From Roridomyces roridus (lineage: Eukaryota; Basidiomycota; Agaricomycetes; Agaricales; Mycenaceae), in assembly GCA_029378245.1 (NCBI GenBank), contig JARKIF010000002.1:1488001-1552000 (forward strand): a stretch of DNA of 64,000 nucleotides, read 5' to 3'. The notes under the pieces are model-generated. The model did no database searches and was not told the DNA's origin. It saw nothing but the letters and a program-made list of their open reading frames with translations. Shown one piece after another: positions 57,240 to 64,000 of this stretch (positions within the stretch are counted from its first letter, which is position 1; every line of letters starts with the position of its first letter). The position numbers and the translations under genes were made by a program.

Positions 57240-58692
57240 TTAGTACACTTCCAAAATGTTGTCTAGCAGATCGCGATACATCGTGCCGTCTCCCCCCGTT
57301 CCACCTCGACACCCGAATGTCGTGTCCAATGCTTTTGCTATTGCCCCGTTTTTCAGCAGATTAGGCCATTCTGGGTCTCGTTCCGCAGCCGGCGCATCCG
57401 TCTGAAAAGCATTGTACGAAACCAATAGCTCGAATTTTATCCGCAACGGGGAAACGGGGATGGAGATGGACGAGTCTTTGGCATCCAAGAGTCGGAGGAT
57501 GTCCGCCGAGCTGGGAGCACGATACTTGTTCACTAGGGAGACTGGTTCCCGTGCCTTGGTCTCGGATGCCCCTTTCGGAGGAGCACGGGCTTGTGGGCGT
57601 GGTCGGACACCGATCTTGGCCCCGTCGCTGTTGCTACTGAAATATTTTTGGAACAACGCAACCTTGAACTTGAAGATGGCTGGAGTTGGGCTGAGTCCGG
57701 ACATCAGCCATGACATGTCTTCCAAGGAAGAAACACGGTTAAACAACGAGACGACGAGCATAACAAAGTCGAGATGGGTCGTGCCGGATAGATTGATCAG
57801 CTAAAGAAAGGCTTAGTCGACACGCAAAACAACACTGGAGGAATGTACCAAGTTGAGCAGACGCGAGCCCATCATCCGACGACGGGGGTCAGATTCTTGG
57901 AGGGAATGTATGATAATATTCAATGGCCCATCTGTATCTCTTCGGGAAGGGGATCCAAGTTGTTCCAAGAGCAGTGGGGAATGCCGAGCTGTGGGATTCT
58001 CAGATTTTATTGTTGGACCTAGATATTGCGATTCTTACGCAAAACGGGATTTTCTAGTTCGTCACGCTCGAATAAGATCAGGAGCCAATCCAAGGTCGGC
58101 CACGCCATTTCGCCTACGGGAGCCCGCACATCGGAGAAGGATGACCGCGTGTCGCGCTGCTTTCCCTTGCGACTCGGAGACGCAAATAGCGGTTGACTGC
58201 GCCCCAGGAAACCCTCTGCCAGGATCTCCCAGCAATTCTTGCATCGGCTGATGCACAAGGACTCTGTGGCAATGAAACACTCGGTCTCTTCGTCGCTCGG
58301 ATCTGGATCAGTCGGGCGCAGGGTGCTGATGACAGCGGAAGGCGAGTTTGTAGTGGCGAATGACACGAGCAGCTGCTGGGCTGACCGAGTGGCAGTGACA
58401 GGCGGGAGGAGATACCGCTTCTGTCTCTTGCTGGGTGATGCAGTAGGGTCGATTTGGGTATCTGGTGACGCGTCGTACAAGGCAATGAAGAGCAGCTGGC
58501 GGATGTGAGCACTGTCCATGATAAGCGGGGTAGAGATATGGACCGAGACGCGTACGCGGCAGGTCTGTGATGGGGTGACCGTAGTTGGGCGAGGACGTCT
58601 ATCGCTGACTGATAGTGGCTCTCCTCGAAACATAGATCGACGAGGTTACGCTGGTGGCGAGGCATGTCTGATTCAGACGGAGGATTGTCCAT
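57240..58692 (-). CDS. Conserved-looking protein of unknown function
   Basis: Multi-exon gene I cannot assign. ATG at 58690-58692 gives MDNPPSESDMPRHQRNLVDL, then CFEESHYQSAIDVLAQLRSP, which looks like a helical TPR-type pair. Next: DSAHIRQLLFIALYDASPD, RSAQQLLVSFATTNSPSAVI, ECFIATESLCISRCKNCWEI and GEMAWPTLDWLLILFERDEL. The last exon holds MLVVSLFNRVSSLEDMSWLM, IFKFKVALFQKYFSSNSDGA and TMYRDLLDNILEVY with the stop at 57240. Hydrophobic stretches near the end could be helical repeats rather than membrane segments. An alternative upstream start (58925) exists in another frame without an obvious intron. Confidence 0.6.
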
Positions 58693-59676
58693 GGTGCTCG
58701 ACGCGTCGTGTGACGGCGCGCGTAAAGGAGCAGAGTTTGTTGTTGTGGATCGTGATGGCGGTCGGAAAGGCAGCGGATCTGTCTCGACAACTCAACTGCC
58801 TCGACCACAACAATCAGTCTGTGCATGATTTCCAGCCGTTTGAGATTCACGGCGGCCAATATCCTCGCAAAATCTATGGCCACTGCGACCCCCGTATCAC
58901 AGCCCGGTCCCCTCGAAAATGCCATCCGGTCAAAAGTGTCTTGTCTCTGATTGCTCTACGTCGCCGCGGCTGACGTGCACCCCAGTTGACGGCCCAGTTT
59001 GCTCCCATAAAATTGGAAATCTCGAATGACTCTTGGCAGCACCGTCACCATGCCCCGATGAGAGCCCAAGGAAGTGATGGGACGGGCGAGACGCGTAGGC
59101 AACCCGTCCGTGTCAGTTCCGCAACACCGTTGCTGACATGTGCCCTAGACTTTTCAGTCTCTATAGTCTCGGCTGTGTTTCAGTCAAAGGTACAACAACC
59201 ATGATTTACCCATGATTTGCAGGATCTTCACAGTTACTGGTAGACAACCATGCAGCGACACCGGCTAATCTACGCCACCCTCAAGGAGGAACTCGATGGG
59301 GGACTTCACTCATTGTCGTTGCAGACCAAGACGGAGGAGGAACTTGTACTAGCCGAAGCCAGAAATGGGCAATCAAGTTGATTCCTTTCCACCTCCCTCG
59401 TTCACTTGGGATTTTCGCGGCGATTGGATACCGGTTAATAGGTAAATCTATCCATCCTACGAGATGCACTTGTCCCCTTTCGCATGCGGCTGTTGTCTCC
59501 AGTTGGCGTTGCCTCTCCCCGGAATCCTGATCGTGCAGTCAACAAACTGCACCGCCCCCTCGGCTTGGAGACTCGGGGTCATAAGCGGTTCAATTATGTG
59601 AGCGTACCTTATAATATGCAACACTAGTGGGAGCTTGCCATTCCGATTTCCCCCTCCGTTCACCTTCTCCCGCGTG
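58693..59676. other. Intergenic, between divergent genes
   Basis: Upstream of both flanking genes. One weak antisense frame (59457-59640) resembles nothing firmly. No gene called. Confidence 0.45.
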
Positions 59677-60803
59677 ATGTCTTCGTCGGACAGTGTCCGC
59701 TCACAAGGACGCACAGTCCTCCCACCCATCCGCGATCTTCTCAGAGGTTCGCGAAGCAATCATTTCCACCCCGTCATCGTTGCTGATTTCTCCAAGATAT
59801 CTCTTCCTCTGGAGGTCCTCCCGAATCTCCTGCTTTGACACTGGCACGTTTGCGACTCAGTGACGAAGAAGACCATCATCGTCACTACGGCCCATCCTCG
59901 TCCCGTTCAAGTAACGCTCGGGTGATTCAAAATGGACCTGCCTTCCCGACCTCACACTGATATCATTTAGCCGCCGTCGCGCTCACACTCCGACCCTTCT
60001 TCGAACATGAATCCTGCCACGACATATAACCGGTCCAGGGCCTCGACCCACGATGCCAGGGGCACGCACGGCGTTCCCAACGCCCCTCCACGTTCCATGT
60101 CTTATACGCCGAATCCGTACCCGCCCGCCCACCGGAACACGATTCCCCTTTACGACCCTTACCCGTCTCGGCCACCTTACGAGTACAGCATGCAACAGCC
60201 GTCCCCGCGCATGCAGCCCCCCGTCATCTCAACCGCGCTGCACGGCTACCGCGGGGAGGACGATGACCGGACACCGGTTGCTCGCTATCAGCCCTCCGGG
60301 ATGCCCGGTTACGCGCTCCCAGACGCGTCATCCGTTGCGGGCGGTCCTTTCAAGTATGAGTGTAGCTACTGTGGCAAAGGCTTCAGTCGCCCCAGCAGCC
60401 TCAAGGTTCGCAATGGGTTTTGCTTTTGGCTATTCGGCCAACTGACCATCTCGGTCCAGATACATCTCAATAGTCACACAGGCGAGAAACGTAAGCCGAC
60501 GACCTGTCCGTCGGGTGTTTTGGATTCATGTCTTCCACAGCGTTCGTGTGCCCTGTCGAGGGTTGTGGTCGCAGCTTCAGTGTACTTAGCAACATGCGCC
60601 GGCACGCAAGAGTCCACTCGAATCCCAACGGAGAGGCTGGGGGATCTCCTCTCGCTGCTTCATCTCCAGAAAGCTGGAAACACCACCGTCGCGATCGCAG
60701 CGGCTCCGCGTCGAGCTCGGGGTCGCACAGAAGCGTATCTTCCGAGGACGAAGAAGAATACGAGCGTGTTGAGAAACACCCTCGACACCACCACCGCAGA
60801 TAG
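59677..60803 (+). CDS. C2H2 zinc-finger transcription factor
   Basis: Two-finger regulator. ATG at 59677 begins MSSSDSVRSQGRTVLPPIRD. A 50-nt intron joins to DISSSGGPPESPALTLARLR and LSDEEDHHRHYGPSSSRSSN; a second joins to PPSRSHSDPSSNMNPATTYN. The Pro/Tyr-rich middle includes MQQPSPRMQPPVISTALHGY. Finger 1 reads YECSYCGKGFSRPSSLK then IHLNSHTGEK, split by an intron. Finger 2 follows a further intron: FVCPVEGCGRSFSVLSNMRR then HARVH. The tail is Ser-rich and ends KHPRHHHRR. Introns within and between the fingers place the model with confidence. The 60007 ATG is a possible alternative start. Confidence 0.84.
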
Positions 60804-61214
60804 AGGTCTGGACCTCTGATCCTTCCGCTCTTTTCGCTCGCTCTCTTTCTTTCAAGCATGCACGTCAGGACTGTGCATTCGCATTATTTATTGCTATCGT
60901 TTTAAACCTAACTTATTCACTTTGCTCCCACGTATTTATCGGGTCCATAAGCTGTACTGTAGTGTACCAACACCTGTATTCTCATGTATTTTTACAAATG
61001 TATCTTTCTCCACGCGAGAATCGTTCGCCTTGACTGGTATTCTGAGCGCAGTAAGGAGGTACAGGGTATACGGTGAATAATATTAGGTATTAAGATGGTG
61101 AGATGCTGCTACGCCCATACCAACCGCAGTCAGTGAAAAACATGAGGTCTGGTTGTCAGTGATCGAGGCGCGATCGTCGTGTGTCCCAGTCGTATATAGC
61201 GCAGAAAATAGACT
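60804..61214. other. Intergenic between convergent genes
   Basis: 3' regions of the C2H2 gene and the NDR kinase; no gene recognised. Confidence 0.5.
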
Positions 61215-64000
61215 TTACATGGAAATCGCCCGGCCCTTGCCGACGTCTTGAGGCACCCGCATTGCCGTGCGTCCTCGAATGGTCCCTTGCTCCTCGTAGC
61301 CGTATGACGGCTCGGGAGAAGTTTGCCCATACGAGTCGGGCTGCGAATCAAACGCCTTGTCAGCTCGCACGTAGCTTATGACGCGAGGACTCTTGTGGGT
61401 GAAACCAGCAAAGGCGAGCGCCTTGCGCACATCCATGATCTCAGCACCGTGAACTTCGTGCCGAAGTAAAGGATCTCTGGTGGCGTCCGGAGCCGCCCCA
61501 TTGGCAGGCGCGAGGGTCTGACAGAAACAAGTCAGTTTTCCGCGAGGCGCGCCACAACATGGATTTTCCGCGCACCTCTGGAGGGATATCAGGATCAAAG
61601 TGCCGCGTGTCTTCAGGAGCGCGAAGCTCGGGGTGATATGGGGCAGGGTAGCGATGGATATTAAGCCAGTCAATACCCCTGAACCATGGGTGTGCCTTGG
61701 GAAACGAGGCGTCAAACGGCGTGTTGTGTCAGAATAAAAAGACAAGACTACCTTGATCAAGTTTGCGCCATCTGAAGAGCCGTTCTGAGCCATGAAACCG
61801 CTGCGGCGCGAATGCATGACCATGGAGTTGGGTCGTGAAACGGAAACAGAAGCTTGAGAGCCCAAGCGATCTTCTGGTTCACAAAGGAGTTGCTGCATTA
61901 GGTTCACCCCTTCGTGCGATACTTGCCGACGACCGGGGAACTTCAAGGCTTGCTTCCAGTTCAATATTTTCTGACGTGTTATGTGCCTCTAAAACTGCGC
62001 GTGAGCAACGAAGGAAAGGCGTGGTGGTTGTTTGCTTACAGAGTCGCTGGCGAAAGGTGGGCCGCTATAAGCAGTTCAGTTTGGGTACAAGTGGAATAGC
62101 ATGCGGATACAAACCCATATAAACATTCATACATGATCACTCCCAAACTCCACCAGTCACAAGAGTATGAATAGCCGTGGCCGCGGATTACCTCGGGCGA
62201 CACTGATATGAGTTGCGGTAAGATTTGAATTTCTGGCGAATCGGAAGGAATACGTACTATACGAATTAGTCCCACATCTGGCTAGGATATCAGAACACCA
62301 GAGATATCTAGAACTCGACAACTTACACTGAATACGCAAGCTGCGAAGACGAGAGAATTAATATCAAGCCAAGAAAGGAAAAGCAGCCTTACCTTTCGGC
62401 GGTTCTTCTCTCTCCAGGTGAAGACGCCGCCCGGGCCATCTCCGCCGCCCATCAGTAATTCGACCTCTTGCCGATTCATCCGTTTCGTCCTCCGGCCATT
62501 CGCAATGCCGTTGGTATCCTCAAGATCAATACCATGCTTGTGAAGCAGATGGAGACGCTGTTGTTCGTAATCTGGCCAGTTTCCATGTCAGCGTAAGGTA
62601 AACAAAAAGAAGGGTTACAGACATGAGGTGTCGTGCGCCCAGTGGAGGTCGGTCCTAATTTAACCCTTATTGGAGAGGAGCACGAGCACACGGGAAGAAG
62701 ACTTACGCTAGACCAAAGTCACTCAATTTGATGTGACCAGTAGGATCGAACAAAAAATTCTGCAAATAAGTGTGAGTGAACACCACAAAGATATATGAAT
62801 TGTTGGCAGACGTCAGGCTTGATGTCGCGGTGGATGAAGCCATGTTTATGGCACGATTCGATTGCCAGAATCATCTAAATTTCGTGAGTAACGAGCTGTA
62901 GATGATGATGATGAACCTACCTCGGCGACGTAGAATCGGGTGAAGCTCTCATCAAATACGTCTCGTTCAATCAGAAGATTGAGGAGGTCGCCGCCTCCCA
63001 TGTATTCTAGAACCTGGATAGAAAAAGTTAGGCGAATGCACAAGGCCGGTTTGGTGAATCTTACCAGGTACAGATTATCACGATCTTGGAAACTATAGTA
63101 CATGCGAACAATCCACTCGGCGCCACCGGGCGAGTTGACCAGGGCAGCCGACTTGAGAATATCGCGCTCGGCACGGACATGACCCTCCTGTCCTTTGCGG
63201 AGCATGTCTGTTTTGCGCAGCTGGGGTTCGATGAGCCCATGAACGACTTGAAAGGTGCCATGCACTCACTTGTTTCATGGCGTAAAGCTGGCCCGTTGAC
63301 TGCTCCCTGACAAGTGAAACAACGCCGAAGGCACCTGGGGACGATGGAGACGGTGAGAGAGCTGGTCATTGTTCAAGAGTGCGACCCTAACCGTGCCCGA
63401 TTGTTTTGAGCTTCCGGAATGCAGTTGCGTCGATGCGGCGGCGCCGATCACGCAAATAATCTGTTTCATTCTGCAGCCAGCGAGCGCGCAGATTCTCCTT
63501 CTGCATCTGGTTCAGCTGCATTTCACCCATGTCCCGTTCCATCGCCAGTCGGCGCTGCTCTCGGGAGGGAGGGTGCCGGAACAGCGGGAAGTACAAGTTC
63601 TCAAAGTAAATCCGCGCGGCCACAGCCTTTTCCAGCGTGGCGAGCGAAGGAGTTATCGGTTTCCGGAGTGGGGGCTGCTCCACTGGTGGTTCAGAACTTT
63701 CCAGCAAGTGCTCATCGTCTTCGGCGTGGACCTGCAACCCACCGCCCCATCGGATGGTGGAGTTTCCTGGGCGACCCGGAAACCCCTCAGGGGCAGATGT
63801 CAAAAAGTTTTCTCTAGCAGCTGTTGTGAGGGTCGAAGAGGTCGTGGTGGTCGTGCTAAGGCCATTGACTACACGTAAAGGTCCCATAACTTGATCGCCC
63901 CAATTGTTGCCCTGCGACGGCTTGAGAGCATTGACAACCTCGTTGACTGCCCTCGCCTGGTTTGTCTGGCGCACACGATCCTTAATGGGGTTTGCCCAGT
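61215..64000 (-). CDS. CBK1: NDR-family AGC kinase (Cbk1/Orb6/Cot1 type), 5' end missing
   Basis: Kinase of the morphogenesis (RAM/MOR) network controlling polarity and cell separation. The reading enters from the right edge in frame (WANPIKDRVRQTNQ). The Mob-binding N-terminal region is seen in LEKAVAARIYFENLYFPLFR, MERDMGEMQLNQMQKENLRA and RWLQNETDYLRDRRRRIDAT. Kinase core: FRKLKTIGHG, LRKTDMLRKGQEGHVRAERD, WIVRMYYSFQDRDNLYLV, YMGGGDLLNLLIERDVFDES, ESCHKHGFIHRDIKP and SPEVIRGHGYSYSCDWWSLG. Later exons: QALKFPGRRQVSHEGVNLMQ and WFRGIDWLNIHRYPAPYHPE. The C-terminal hydrophobic motif is ALAFAGFTHKSP, whose Thr is the usual regulatory phosphosite. Stop at 61215-61217 after GRAISM. About twelve exons lie in the window. 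Confidence 0.92.

Noticed and set aside
59457..59760. Antisense frame with VQFVDCTIRIPGRG, faintly like a Harbinger-type nuclease
   Set aside because: Only one short loose match, and the N-terminal half is antisense to the C2H2 gene's first exon. Not enough to call a relic.
1..64000. CRISPR arrays, rRNA genes, bacterial operons, viral genes
   Set aside because: None seen. Repeats present are transposon ends, dispersed copies or short tandem runs, and gene structure is eukaryotic throughout.

Overview
The window looks like a chromosome segment of a basidiomycete, most likely an Agaricomycete. Genes are split by many introns of about 45-60 nt with GT/AG ends, and they stand close together on both strands. 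The families are typical of mushroom-forming fungi: Zn2Cys6/fungal_trans regulators, secreted S8 and A1 proteases, a Pcl-type cyclin and a Plavaka-like transposon. I saw no prokaryotic or viral gene. I rebuilt exon structures by hand from reading frames and splice consensus; where I say lengths are divisible by three, I summed the exons.

Layout. 0.1-3.4 kb (-): Zn2Cys6 transcription factor. 3.5-5.1 kb (+): tRNA-splicing endonuclease subunit Sen54. 5.1-6.3 kb (-): phosducin-like protein. 6.31-10.51 kb: complete 4.2-kb Tc1-like (DD34E) transposon with about 307-bp terminal inverted repeats, a transposase and a convergent second gene. 11.05-20.71 kb: small unknown protein, Prx-like2 protein with acidic tail, secreted subtilase, a 1-kb dispersed repeat, RNase H2 subunit B. 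20.76-31.61 kb: a second, inverted copy of the same Tc1-like element, split by a 6.65-kb Plavaka-like transposon that has two divergent genes of its own. 32.7-45.9 kb: Pcl-type cyclin, secreted lysozyme-like protein, protein phosphatase 5, amino-acid permease, the inverted second copy of the 1-kb repeat, and a secreted aspartic protease. 47.2-64 kb: second Zn2Cys6 regulator, Mkk1/2-type MAP kinase kinase, small conserved unknown protein, NAA50 acetyltransferase, two C2H2 zinc-finger proteins, a gene of unknown function, and the 3' part of an NDR kinase (Cbk1/Orb6/Cot1 type) that runs off the right edge.

Most host genes are housekeeping or signalling genes without an obvious shared pathway, and I see no metabolite cluster. 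The most distinctive content is the nested, two-gene transposon system. One Tc1-like copy looks intact. The other is broken three ways: a 1-nt transposase frameshift, the Plavaka-like insertion, and damage inside that inserted element. Both Tc1-like insertions lie 30-50 bp upstream of a host start codon. A second theme is extreme microexons: a 6-nt exon completes the zinc cluster of the first transcription factor, and a 5-nt exon carries the catalytic histidine codon of the subtilase.
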